From the NCBI GenBank assembly GCA_013285685.1, contig JABDHD010000035.1, forward strand, positions 1 to 36,451: a stretch of DNA of 36,451 bases, read 5' to 3'. Below the pieces are notes generated by a model, which saw nothing but the letters and a program-made list of their open reading frames with translations, was not told the origin of the DNA and made no database searches. Numbering within the stretch: position 1 is the stretch's first letter; each line of letters opens with the position of its first letter. Below, in pieces: positions 1 through 7,344 of this stretch. The DNA is from Bacteroidota bacterium (lineage in GTDB: Bacteria > Bacteroidota > Bacteroidia > Sphingobacteriales > Sphingobacteriaceae). Both the position numbers and the translations under genes were made by a program.

Positions 1-349
1 CCAGCGTGTCGCGGCTATACTGGCAGTAACCTTCGCCCCCTTTTATAAAAGCCGAACCTTCTGTTATCGGGGTGCTTACTACGCCCGGGCAAACCAAATT
101 CACTTTTATACCAAGCGATCTCGACTCCGCGCGTAAGGTGCGTGTATAGGCGGCAACAGCATGTTTGGTGGTGCTGTAAGGGCCTACGATTGCCAGCCCG
201 TCAATCAAACCAGCCAGTGATGAGGTGTTGACTATTTGCCCGCTGCCTTGTTTCAGCATCAATTCATAGGCATACTGGGAGCCATAAAGCACGCCGTAAA
301 AATTAAGATCGAAGGCGTATTTCCAATCATAAAAGTCCGTGTCGCGGCA
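1..349 (-). pseudogene. SDR oxidoreductase fragment lacking its N-terminal half (continues off window)
   Basis: Reading leftwards from about 349, one frame gives an SDR core: a DFYDW...NFYGVLYG stretch, the catalytic-Ser motif NTSS, YSTTK (the YxxxK catalytic pair) and a VCPGVVSTPI segment after the active site. The Rossmann TGxxxGxG motif and NNAG, normally in the first 90 residues, are absent. At that point the sequence runs in another frame into the 5' part of an NmrA-like gene. The frame stays open to the window edge, so the C-terminus lies outside. Best read as the 3' part of an SDR gene beheaded by a deletion. An assembly join is the alternative. Confidence 0.75.
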
Positions 350-960
350 ATATAGCGGATGGTTTTGCCGGTGAAGCTTAAGCTAAGTAGTTCTTCGGCA
401 GCAACTGCGGCGATGTCATTTGGGTGCACCAGGACGATTGGGCTGTCGGCGCCATAATTGTTGCCCAGGATACCGGCATGTTTGATGAGGCCGATCATGG
501 CAAACAAATTTGTGTAAAAATTGGCAGGGCGCAAGTGAATAACGTCGACACCCTCAAGCGCATCCAGTTCCAACTCGGCGAAGTGGATTCCCGAAACCGG
601 CCCGCAGCCCTCGGGCATGTGCGCGCCGATGCTGCTCAGTTGAACCACTTTCTTAACGCCAGCGGCCTTGATCGCGTCAGCAAAATTTTTGCCGATCTGG
701 CGGATGCGGGCTTTCCAGTCTTCAGGCGCGCTTGCCGGTGGCGGGATCAGTTCAAATACCGCATCGGCGCCCTTAAAGGTTTCAGTTAAAAAAGCAACAT
801 CTTCAACCGAACCAACGGCGGCTTTCGCGCCAAGTGCTTCTATCTCCGGTTTCCTTGCTTCATGGCTGCTGATCACGGTGACATCATGCCCGGCGGCTAC
901 TAATTTTGGGGTGAGGGGTTTGTTAATGTTTCCCAGCGACCCTGATAAAATGTATTTCAT
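259..960 (-). pseudogene. NmrA-like NAD(P)-binding protein, C-terminally truncated
   Basis: Begins MKYILSGSLGNINKPL, the glycine-rich dinucleotide-binding start of atypical SDR/NmrA-like reductases, and keeps family sequence to about residue 205 (GKTIRYIA). The remaining residues (ATRTFMIGNT... to MPMN) are out-of-frame translation of the neighbouring SDR fragment. NmrA-like proteins of this type are usually about 290 residues, so about 85 are missing and the fold is probably incomplete. The start has a good promoter on the minus strand: TTG at 1015-1013, 20-bp spacer, TAACTTTG at 992-985. A divergent HxlR gene probably controls it. Confidence 0.8.
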
Positions 961-984
961 GATTTTTTGTTTTTTTATTTAGGT

Positions 985-1019
985 CAAAGTTATACCTTTA
1001 CTGTACTTTTAGCAAGTAC
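985..1019. promoter_or_regulatory. promoter of NmrA-like gene with overlapping HxlR-type operator
   Basis: Minus-strand TTG (1015-1013), 20-bp spacer and TAACTTTG (992-985) match the Bacteroidota sigma-A promoter. TACTTTTAGCAAGTAC (1004-1019) lies across the -33 element and spacer, and matches 13 of 16 positions of TACTTTTAGTATGTAG at 30736-30751, also between an HxlR gene and an oxidoreductase. The operator role is inferred. Confidence 0.55.
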
Positions 1020-1040
1020 TAACAAAAAAGTAAGTATAAA

Positions 1041-1394
1041 ATGGCTGTTAAAGAAAGTTCGACCAACCAGGAAAATAAGCGGATCATCAACACCAGGTGC
1101 CCGGTAACTTTCACACTCGAAATGATAGGCGGGAGGTGGAAACCGCTCATTCTTTATAATTTACGTTTATCAACCCTTCGTTATGGGCAGTTAAAAAAAA
1201 CCATCCCCGGCATCACCGAAAAAATGCTGATACAGCATCTGCGCGAACTGGAAGCGGACGATTTGATAAAACGTGATGTTAAACCTGTTGTTCCGCCACA
1301 CGTAGAATACAGTTTAACGGAAAAGGGGCAAAGCCTTGGCGCTTTGCTGAACGAGATGGCCGAGTGGGGGATGAAGAATCGTCTGAACCGTTGA
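1041..1394 (+). CDS. HxlR family transcriptional regulator
   Basis: A 117-residue winged helix-turn-helix protein with the HxlR layout: CPVTFTLEMIGGRWKPLIL near residues 20-38, then RYGQLKKTIPGITEKML and LRELEADDLIKR (recognition helix), and a wing ending VEYSLTEKG. HxlR proteins act as dimers and often control a divergent reductase gene in response to electrophiles such as quinones or aldehydes. This one faces the truncated NmrA-like gene across an 80-bp gap holding that gene's promoter. It keeps a Cys near residue 20, the region used for thiol sensing in some relatives. That it senses electrophiles is inferred. Confidence 0.9.
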   Translation: MAVKESSTNQENKRIINTRCPVTFTLEMIGGRWKPLILYNLRLSTLRYGQLKKTIPGITEKMLIQHLRELEADDLIKRDVKPVVPPHVEYSLTEKGQSLGALLNEMAEWGMKNRLNR

Positions 1395-1500
1395 TTGAAG
1401 CTGATTTTTATGATTCAGCTGATGTTATAGGTTAAAAGAGAAAGCCTCAAAGGCCAATTCATTCAAAGCGGGCGCAAAATAATATTTTGACAATTAACCA

Positions 1501-1590
1501 TCTCTGTGGCTCTCTGCGCCTCCTCCGTGTTTCTCCGTGGTAAAATTTAACCGCAGAGAGACACAGAGCAAGCACAGAGAACACTGAGAA
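1501..1590. repeat. intergenic hairpin of CACAGAGA-type 9-nt repeats
   Basis: The left arm (1501-1545) is rich in CTCTGTGG/CTCCGTGG units and the right arm (1546-1590) in complementary CCGCAGAG/CACAGAGA units, giving a long imperfect hairpin. It fills most of the 266-bp gap between the HxlR gene and the PRC-barrel gene, which converge here. The same type recurs at 35494-35582 and 4984-5092. Confidence 0.8.
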
Positions 1591-1660
1591 TAAATTTATT
1601 TCGTCACGTTATGGACATGTTTACTTTTGAGACTGCCTCTTTTAAATTAGCGCGGAGCTC

Positions 1661-2191
1661 TCAATCTTCCCGGTCATAAAACCGGTCTTCATTGAAATGG
1701 TCATGGCGATAAAATTCATCTTCTTCATGTTCGCTGCGGTTCGCCGGCTCCAGTATCTTCCGTATAGCAATTTCGGTATGCCGCGATAAACGGCCCTTTT
1801 CATACAGCGGAAGTGAATCCAACTGCTGGGCGCTTATGGTAGGTATATAAACCAGGTTGCCATGTTCGCCCGGGTTATAGGCGCTAAATGCAGGGTCGAC
1901 CTGACGCCTGCGGTGCGCCGCCTTTGACTTGGTATATAATTCGGCCAGGCCTATCGGGATCAGTACCATCCTCTCCTCGTCAAGGTCGAGCTCATTTTTA
2001 TCCAGGTCCGCTATAATATAACGCACTTTATTTGTATCCGGATCAAACAGCAGATCGTCCACATCGCCGGCTTTTTTGCCGCTGCGGGTGATAATATCCC
2101 AGCCGGTAATATCTGGTTGTCCGCCTGCTATTTCGTAACCGCTGTTATGTAGTTCTTCAAGGCTGGTCGCCACTTTTTCCTGAGTTGCCAT
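1661..2191 (-). CDS. PRC-barrel domain protein
   Basis: A 176-residue soluble protein. Residues about 20-85 form a PRC-barrel: DITGWDIITRSGKKAGDVDDLLFD followed by VRYIIADLD and RMVLIPIGLAEL. A second, weaker half carries VDPAFSAYNPGEHGNLVYIPTIS. The C-terminus is highly charged, rich in Asp, Glu, His and Tyr (EHEEDEFYRHDHF), and probably disordered. PRC-barrels occur in photosynthetic reaction centre H subunits and in RNA-processing and stress proteins; in non-photosynthetic Bacteroidota the role is not settled. It ends against the hairpin at 1501-1590. Confident on family, not on function. Confidence 0.85.
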   Translation of the reverse strand: MATQEKVATSLEELHNSGYEIAGGQPDITGWDIITRSGKKAGDVDDLLFDPDTNKVRYIIADLDKNELDLDEERMVLIPIGLAELYTKSKAAHRRRQVDPAFSAYNPGEHGNLVYIPTISAQQLDSLPLYEKGRLSRHTEIAIRKILEPANRSEHEEDEFYRHDHFNEDRFYDRED

Positions 2192-2241
2192 AATTTTATT
2201 TTAAGATTAAAAAATGTTTACACAAGTACCACGCCGCTTTA

Positions 2242-2412
2242 TTAAGGCGTACTTGTTTTTGTTGTTTTTGCAGTATCAGTAGTCGATGCGGTTGCCGCAC
2301 CATGATAGTATCGCTGGTAGCAAAAAGCAGCGGCTGCTAAAATGATAATAATGAGGATCAGCCATAGCCACCAGCTAATGCCGCTCTTGCGTTTTACTTC
2401 TAAATGTGCCAT
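2242..2412 (-). CDS. small single-span membrane protein (MAHLEV type)
   Basis: The preferred start is the ATG at 2412, giving MAHLEVKRKSG then WWLWLILIIIILAAAAFCY, one strong transmembrane helix, followed by a Thr/Ser/Ala-rich tail of about 20 residues. A longer frame from 2490 would add 26 residues with no sign of conservation, and was not chosen. Short proteins opening MAHLEV or MAHVEV before a tryptophan-led membrane segment recur in Bacteroidota as uncharacterised inner-membrane proteins. It lies just upstream of the PRC-barrel gene on the same strand, 50 bp or more apart, and may be co-transcribed. No function can be named. Confidence 0.65.
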   Translation of the reverse strand: MAHLEVKRKSGISWWLWLILIIIILAAAAFCYQRYYHGAATASTTDTAKTTKTSTP

Positions 2413-2605
2413 GATCTGAATGAATTGGTTATAATAGCAACACCGGGATATGGAATAGGTTTTGGTTTTTATTGATTTATCGGTTGGCAAACCTTTTCGA
2501 TAAATACAACGCAGCGGAAGAAGATGGTATCGGCCGTTGAATTAACCAGTATAATTTTGCCGATTATCCAATGGTTAGTTCTGCGTGGTTTTTACAATTA
2601 GACCT

Positions 2606-3778
2606 TTACGTTTGTTCCTGCAACGACGCCAGTTCTTCCAGGTGAACAGTAAGGTCGATTGTGCCATCAAGCGCAGCTGCCTTCTCAAAGTTTGCCGAGG
2701 CATTGGCCTTATCTTTTAATTTCAGGTGGTATAAACCTAAAGCTTTGTAAGCATCAGCTATGTATTCATTTAACTCCAGGCAGGTATCGATCAGTCTTTT
2801 TCCTTCTTTCAGGTCACCCTGCATTATTTTTGAATAAGCCAGGTTTGCATAGGGCTGGGGAAAAGTTGGTTTTAGTTTTATAGCGCGGTCCAATGCCCGT
2901 TTGGCCACCTGGTGGGCGCCTTTTTCAACCAGTTCATAACCGATATTTGTTAGAGCGAGGATATGATTTTTATCCTTTTTGATCACTTCGCTGTAGGTAT
3001 TGATGGCATCGTCATGCCGGCCCGTTAGGGATTGGAGGCCGCCCCTGTAAAACAGCACATTATTGGATAATGGCGCCATATTTTCGAGTACTTTGATGGC
3101 ATTTGCCGCTTCATCAAATCGCCTGGATTCCAAAGCGAGCGGAATGATCAGGTTGAGTATTTCCCTGTTTTTTGGCACTGCCACCAATACGGCTTTTAAT
3201 TCCGTCACTGCTCCATCGTAATCCCTGTTCTTCAAAGATTTTATGGCCGCTACGTAGTCGGGCAGCCTGTTTTTTATTTTTAGGGTGAAGAGCAATTGTT
3301 TGCCGTCACTGTCCAGTTTATTATCAAACGAACCAATTATTTCCCTGGGAATCAGGTTGCCGAGTAAACTCAAAAACGAAAAGCTTAAAAATATGTAACA
3401 TGCAATTTGAACCAGTATTTGGGCATGTGCGGTAAACGCGATAAGCGCGATAATGCCGGCCGAAATCAGTGTAAAAACGACGCCCGCCAGCAAGATCACT
3501 ACATATTTTTTATAATCCGTTTCTGCTTTATAGCTTCGGCAAAGCCCGATGCCCCGCACAAAGGGAAACGACTTTTTTACGTAAAAGCGCAGCTTACCCG
3601 CATTAAAACGCAGCACGTTTTTGCGGCTGCCATACGAGCCGATATAAATATCAATCCTGCGGGGTTTTGTTAAAACCAGGTAGGCCAGGGCGTGCCCTAA
3701 TTCGTGAAACACGGCGATCAGCGGGCTGGAAATAAAAACAGCCGCATAAATAACGGCTAATACTACCCAATCATTCAT
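2606..3778 (-). CDS. membrane M50-like metallopeptidase with C-terminal TPR repeats
   Basis: 390 residues. The N-terminal membrane domain (about 1-160) has the zinc motif HELGH at 25-29 inside the first hydrophobic segment, further hydrophobic segments near 90-140, and a downstream NLIP...DSDG element (141-159) in the place of the third zinc ligand of site-2 proteases. Residues about 165-385 hold tetratricopeptide-like helices (AVTELKAVLVAVPKN, AINTYSEVIKKDKNHILALTNIG, ALDRAIKLKPTFPQPYANLAYS). M50 enzymes cut within or at the membrane; the TPR part suggests a protein partner on the cytoplasmic side. It follows XdhC by 17 bp and is probably co-transcribed. The substrate is unknown. Confidence 0.8.
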   Translation of the reverse strand: MNDWVVLAVIYAAVFISSPLIAVFHELGHALAYLVLTKPRRIDIYIGSYGSRKNVLRFNAGKLRFYVKKSFPFVRGIGLCRSYKAETDYKKYVVILLAGVVFTLISAGIIALIAFTAHAQILVQIACYIFLSFSFLSLLGNLIPREIIGSFDNKLDSDGKQLLFTLKIKNRLPDYVAAIKSLKNRDYDGAVTELKAVLVAVPKNREILNLIIPLALESRRFDEAANAIKVLENMAPLSNNVLFYRGGLQSLTGRHDDAINTYSEVIKKDKNHILALTNIGYELVEKGAHQVAKRALDRAIKLKPTFPQPYANLAYSKIMQGDLKEGKRLIDTCLELNEYIADAYKALGLYHLKLKDKANASANFEKAAALDGTIDLTVHLEELASLQEQT

Positions 3779-3795
3779 GCAACTAACTTACAATT

Positions 3796-4917
3796 TTAAT
3801 TTCTTTCATGAATGGGCACATGTCTCAGCTTTAAAAATCCGCCTTCCCTTTTTGAAAAAACAGCTTTTATTTCGGCCAACATCGATAAGGCTATTTCTTC
3901 CGGACTTACCGCGCCGATATCCAGGCCCGCCGGGGCGTGAATGCGTTCCATGTCAGTGCTTGCCACGGGTTTCCCGTCTTCGGCCAGCTCGGTAAATATT
4001 TTTTCCGAGCGCACCCGTGGCCCGAGCATTCCTATATAAAAAGCTTCGGTTGCCAAAGCTTTGGGCAAATTCCGTTTGTCAGTCTTATAATCGTGTGACA
4101 TCAATACAATGGCGGTATACTGATCGATTTGAATATCATTCAGTTGCTCATAGCTAAAAATCGCGTCGACGGTATCAGATAATATCGAATTGATCTTTAA
4201 AGGGTTTGAGACCATCGTCACCCGCCATCCTACTTCCCTGATGAGCCGCGCGAGGGGGTAAATGTCATATTGATGCCCCATTAAAACCAGGTGAATTTCG
4301 GGCAGCAGGATCTCGATAAATACAGCTAATTTCCTCCCGTCAGGCATCTCAATTTGGCCGGGTCCCGAACGGTTGTTTTCAATTTGCAGGTTGATCTGCT
4401 CCCGCAGCTGTTTTTCGATCTTTCCGTCACCAAAAATTTCCAGGCTTTCCGGGCTGTTATATTGTATTACATCGCCTGCTTTTACATTTGCCCATTCGCC
4501 TTCGAGCCCGGTAATGTTGATAAGGACATGTGTTTGCCGGTTTGCTGCCACGCAGGATTTCAAAACTTCGACCGGGTTGTTTTTATTTTGATATTGAAGC
4601 GGCGTAAATAATACGTCGATAATGCCGTTGCAGCCCAGGCCTACGCCAATCTGGTAGGCGTCATCTTCGGTAGTATCATAGGTTATCAATGATGATTCCG
4701 ATTTTGCGATAGCCAGGCGCGCACGTTTTAATGCATCGCCTTCCAGGCAGCCGCCGCTGATGCCGCCCACCCAAACACCATCGTCGGTTACCAGCATACG
4801 GGCGCCGGTGCGGCGGTAGGAGGAACCTTCCACCCGCACAACGGTAGCCAGGGCCGCACGCGTGGCGCTTTTATCTATTTGGTCGTAAGCGTTGATGATG
4901 GCCTTGATCTCTTTCAT
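3796..4917 (-). CDS. XdhC/CoxI family molybdoenzyme maturation protein
   Basis: 373 residues. The N-terminal domain carries GSSYRRTGARML (31-42) and GGISGGCLE (51-59), the latter with the conserved Cys57. The C-terminal Rossmann-like domain runs from about 205 (IHLVLMGHQYDIYPLARL) through IVLMSHDYKTDKRNLPKAL to FYIGMLGPRVRSEKI. XdhC proteins handle and sulfurate molybdenum cofactor for insertion into xanthine dehydrogenase-type enzymes. No xanthine dehydrogenase subunit or Mo-cofactor cytidylyltransferase is visible in the window, so it is an orphan here. It precedes the M50-TPR gene by 17 bp on the same strand. Confidence 0.9.
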   Translation of the reverse strand: MKEIKAIINAYDQIDKSATRAALATVVRVEGSSYRRTGARMLVTDDGVWVGGISGGCLEGDALKRARLAIAKSESSLITYDTTEDDAYQIGVGLGCNGIIDVLFTPLQYQNKNNPVEVLKSCVAANRQTHVLINITGLEGEWANVKAGDVIQYNSPESLEIFGDGKIEKQLREQINLQIENNRSGPGQIEMPDGRKLAVFIEILLPEIHLVLMGHQYDIYPLARLIREVGWRVTMVSNPLKINSILSDTVDAIFSYEQLNDIQIDQYTAIVLMSHDYKTDKRNLPKALATEAFYIGMLGPRVRSEKIFTELAEDGKPVASTDMERIHAPAGLDIGAVSPEEIALSMLAEIKAVFSKREGGFLKLRHVPIHERN

Positions 4918-4983
4918 CCGGAAATACTTTCAGCCCTGGGGCCTTTCTGTATGCTGACAAAGGTACTAACTCTTTAAAAGTTT

Positions 4984-5092
4984 TAACACAGAGAACACAA
5001 AGGGGAAAACACAGAGGTCACAAAGCTTTAATAGTTTGTCATTTTTTCTCTCTGTGCTCTCTGTGCTTTCTTTGTGTATCTCTGTGTTTAAA
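4984..5092. repeat. CACAGAGA/CACAAAG-type hairpin, invaded at its base by MITE copy 1
   Basis: The left arm (4984-5025) has TTAACACAGAGAACACAAAGG and related units. The right arm (5046-5092) has CTCTGTGCTCTCTGTGCTT and ends CTCTGTGTTTAAA, pairing with the start. MITE copy 1 begins at the next base, and its target duplication TGTGTTTAAA is the end of this arm. Confidence 0.75.
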
Positions 5093-5317
5093 CAGGGCAG
5101 ACGCATTAAAAATTATTTTGAATAGAATTATCCTTAATAAATTACCTTTTACTTTTATGATGTATAATTTTAACCGCAAAGGACTCAAAGAGAAAACCGC
5201 GAAGGTCGCAAAGTGCTTAGCTTTGTGAACTTTGTGAAATCTTTGAGCCCTTTGCAATTAAAAAACTAAGCTTTACATGACAAATAAGCCTGAAGGTATA
5301 TTAATGTGTCTGCCCTC
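5093..5317. mobile_element. MITE-like element, copy 1 (225 bp)
   Basis: The left terminus is CAGGGCAGACGCATTAAAA. The right terminus, read inwards, is GAGGGCAGACACATTAA. Both flanks carry TGTGTTTAAA (5083-5092 and 5318-5327), a 10-bp target duplication. The interior is a hairpin of CGCAAAGG/CTCAAAGA units. This copy is the most diverged of three. It contains no coding capacity, so it would need a transposase supplied in trans. Confidence 0.85.
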
Positions 5318-5390
5318 TGTGTTTAAAAATAAATTAATTTTCTATCATTTATTTTAGCCAAAACAGATGGCCTATATTTTAGAATAAACT

Positions 5391-5605
5391 TAGAGCCCGT
5401 TTAAAAATGCTTTTGAAATTTATTTATCAGTTCATTGCTGGCTGTAGAGACGCAATATTTTGCGTCTCGGAGACAAATGTTCAGAATATTCCCACAAGCT
5501 GTAAGCGTAAAACCCAGTCTAAGGCATCTTCCTAAATTTCTAAATTTGGGTCAGAGACGCAAAATATTGCGTCTCTACAGCTGTTTTGATTTTTAAACAG
5601 GCTCT
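5391..5605. mobile_element. inverted-repeat element abutting the pntB stop codon
   Basis: Outer inverted repeats AGAGCCCGTTTAAAAAT (5392-5408) and its near complement (5589-5605) differ by one base over 17. A perfect 28-nt inner pair lies at 5441-5468 and 5554-5581, built around GTAGAGACGCAATATTTTGC. TAAACT flanks the element at 5385-5390 and 5606-5611, a possible 6-bp duplication overlapping the pntB stop codon (5610-5612). Non-coding and MITE-like. Confidence 0.7.
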
Positions 5606-5609
5606 TAAA

Positions 5610-7004
5610 CTAAAGTTCTTTAACCAGGTTAACCAGTTCCTGCAAAACAGTTTTGGCATCGCCAAATACCATAGACGTATTGGGTTTAAAAAAGAGCCCA
5701 TTTTCAATACCCGCATAGCCCGGCCGCATGCTTCTTTTGTTGACGATAACCAATTTTGCTTTGCCAACTTCGAGGATAGGCATGCCGTAGATCGGGCTCG
5801 ACGGGTCGTCCTGGGCAGCGGGGTTCACTACATCATTGGCCCCGAGGATCAGCACAACATCCGTTGAGCCGAATTGTTCATTTGCCGGTTCCAGTTCAAG
5901 CAAATCGTCATAGGATACATCCGCTTCGGCCAGCAGCACATTCATATGGCCCGGCATACGCCCCGCCACCGGGTGGATGGCATATTTTACCTCGACACCG
6001 TTTTTTTGCAGTAATTTTCCCAGGTCGTGACATACGTGCTGCGCCTGGGCCACGGCCAAACCGTAGCCCGGCACGATCATTACTTTATGCGCGTAGCCCA
6101 TCACCATTGCCGCATCACTTAAACTAATCTCCTTGTAAGCACCCTGTTCGCCGGTGCTATGTGCTGAAGCGGCCCCTGTATTGCCAAACGACCCGATAAG
6201 GACGTTCATTAACGACCGGTTCATCGCCTTGCACATCAATATGGTAAGGATGGCGCCCGCCGAACCTACCAGGATACCGCCGGTAAGCATTACCTGGTTA
6301 TTGTATAAAAAGCCGGCGCAAGCGGTTGCTATACCGGTAAAGGAGTTTAAAAGCGAAATAACCACCGGCATATCGGCGCCCCCAATTGGCAATACGAATA
6401 AGATGCCATACACAACCGATAAGCCGAGCATGCTAAAGAAAATAACTGCCGGTACCGAACCGTCGCCGCAGATGATGATGGCGCCAGCTACGATGATAAG
6501 CGCCAAAACCAACAGGTTAACCAGGTGCTGCCCGCGGAAGGCATGGTCCTTTATTTTGCCCCTGAGTTTTCCGTAGGCGATCATGCTGCCGGTAAAGGAC
6601 ACACTACCGATGACCATACCCGCCAGGATGGTTAGCACATGCATGTCGCTATGGTCCTGGGCGATGCGGCCCAGCTCGACCACGGAAATAAGCGCCGCGC
6701 ATAAGCCGCCCATGCCATTAAACATGCTTACCATCTCGGGCATGGCCGTCATTTTGACTTTGCGCGCGGATACTGCGCCGATGATGCTTCCAATGATCAT
6801 TGCGCCGACTATCCAGGGTATATTATGCAGCGCTGTTCCGCCCGGCTGATACAGAAAAAGCGTGCCCAAAATAGCGACGCCCATACCCGCAGTGGATACC
6901 AGGTTACCCCGGCGCGCCGTGGCAGGATGCGATAACATTTTTAGGCCGATGATAAATGAAACTGAGCCGATGAGGTAGCAGATCGCCAGGATACTTGCTT
7001 GCAT
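5610..7004 (-). CDS. pntB: NAD(P) transhydrogenase subunit beta
   Basis: 464 residues, full length. The N-terminal part (about 1-270) is a set of membrane helices with conserved glycine-rich segments (GNLVSTAGMGVAILG, SMFNGMGGLCAALIS, LNSFTGIATACAGFL). The C-terminal NADP(H)-binding domain III includes VMIVPGYGLAVAQAQH, YAIHPVAGRMPGHMNVLLAEA and VLILGANDVVNPAA. With the two alpha polypeptides it forms the inner-membrane proton-translocating transhydrogenase that uses proton-motive force to make NADPH from NADH. It starts 1 base after the pntA2 stop codon, so translation is probably coupled. Confidence 0.97.
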   Translation of the reverse strand: MQASILAICYLIGSVSFIIGLKMLSHPATARRGNLVSTAGMGVAILGTLFLYQPGGTALHNIPWIVGAMIIGSIIGAVSARKVKMTAMPEMVSMFNGMGGLCAALISVVELGRIAQDHSDMHVLTILAGMVIGSVSFTGSMIAYGKLRGKIKDHAFRGQHLVNLLVLALIIVAGAIIICGDGSVPAVIFFSMLGLSVVYGILFVLPIGGADMPVVISLLNSFTGIATACAGFLYNNQVMLTGGILVGSAGAILTILMCKAMNRSLMNVLIGSFGNTGAASAHSTGEQGAYKEISLSDAAMVMGYAHKVMIVPGYGLAVAQAQHVCHDLGKLLQKNGVEVKYAIHPVAGRMPGHMNVLLAEADVSYDDLLELEPANEQFGSTDVVLILGANDVVNPAAQDDPSSPIYGMPILEVGKAKLVIVNKRSMRPGYAGIENGLFFKPNTSMVFGDAKTVLQELVNLVKEL

Positions 7005-7005
7005 G

Positions 7006-7344
7006 TTAATTATCTTTTGTTTGTTTGGATGCTTTGTCTTTTCCGGTCTTAAACATTTCCAGCATTCTGTCGGTCACCACAAAGCCGCCCACTACGTTAA
7101 TGGTGCCCACAATCACGGCAATAAAACCGAGGGTGAGCACAACATAATTATCGGCAGCAGCTTCGCCCATTACAATAATGGACCCAATGATGATGACGCC
7201 GTGTATGGCATTTGCGCCGCTCATCAAGGGCGTATGTAAAACAGAGGGCACCCTGGAGATTACTTCGATGCCTAAAAAAATGGACAGGATGACGACATAT
7301 AATAACTCAAGATTGTTGTGAATGAAGCTGAGCAGCGTTTCCAT
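7006..7344 (-). CDS. pntA2: NAD(P) transhydrogenase subunit alpha, membrane part
   Basis: 112 residues with three or four hydrophobic segments (LLYVVILSIFLGIEVI, VIIIGSIIVMG, VVLTLGFIAVIVGTINVVGGFVV), equal to the C-terminal membrane region of long PntA proteins. A separate small alpha subunit is the arrangement known from Rhodospirillum rubrum and many Bacteroidota. The frame overlaps the 3' end of pntA1 by 38 bp in a different phase and leaves one base before pntB, a compact operon order pntA1-pntA2-pntB. Confidence 0.95.
   Translation of the reverse strand: METLLSFIHNNLELLYVVILSIFLGIEVISRVPSVLHTPLMSGANAIHGVIIIGSIIVMGEAAADNYVVLTLGFIAVIVGTINVVGGFVVTDRMLEMFKTGKDKASKQTKDN

Larger units (their letters stand above)
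4918..5609. other. 692-bp gene-free interval of stacked repeats
   Basis: No credible gene is visible. The interval holds a 9-nt-repeat hairpin (4984-5092), MITE copy 1 (5093-5317, duplicated target 5083-5092 and 5318-5327) and a separate inverted-repeat element (5391-5605). Open frames here are by-products of the repeats. Confidence 0.8.

Noticed and set aside
1501..1590. CRISPR-like array from repeated CACAGAG units
   Set aside because: Units are about 9 nt, imperfect and arranged as inverted arms without spacers of constant length; no cas gene is in the window.
5039..5257. Minus-strand 72-residue frame
   Set aside because: It consists of hairpin and MITE copy 1 sequence; composition follows the repeats and no family is visible.
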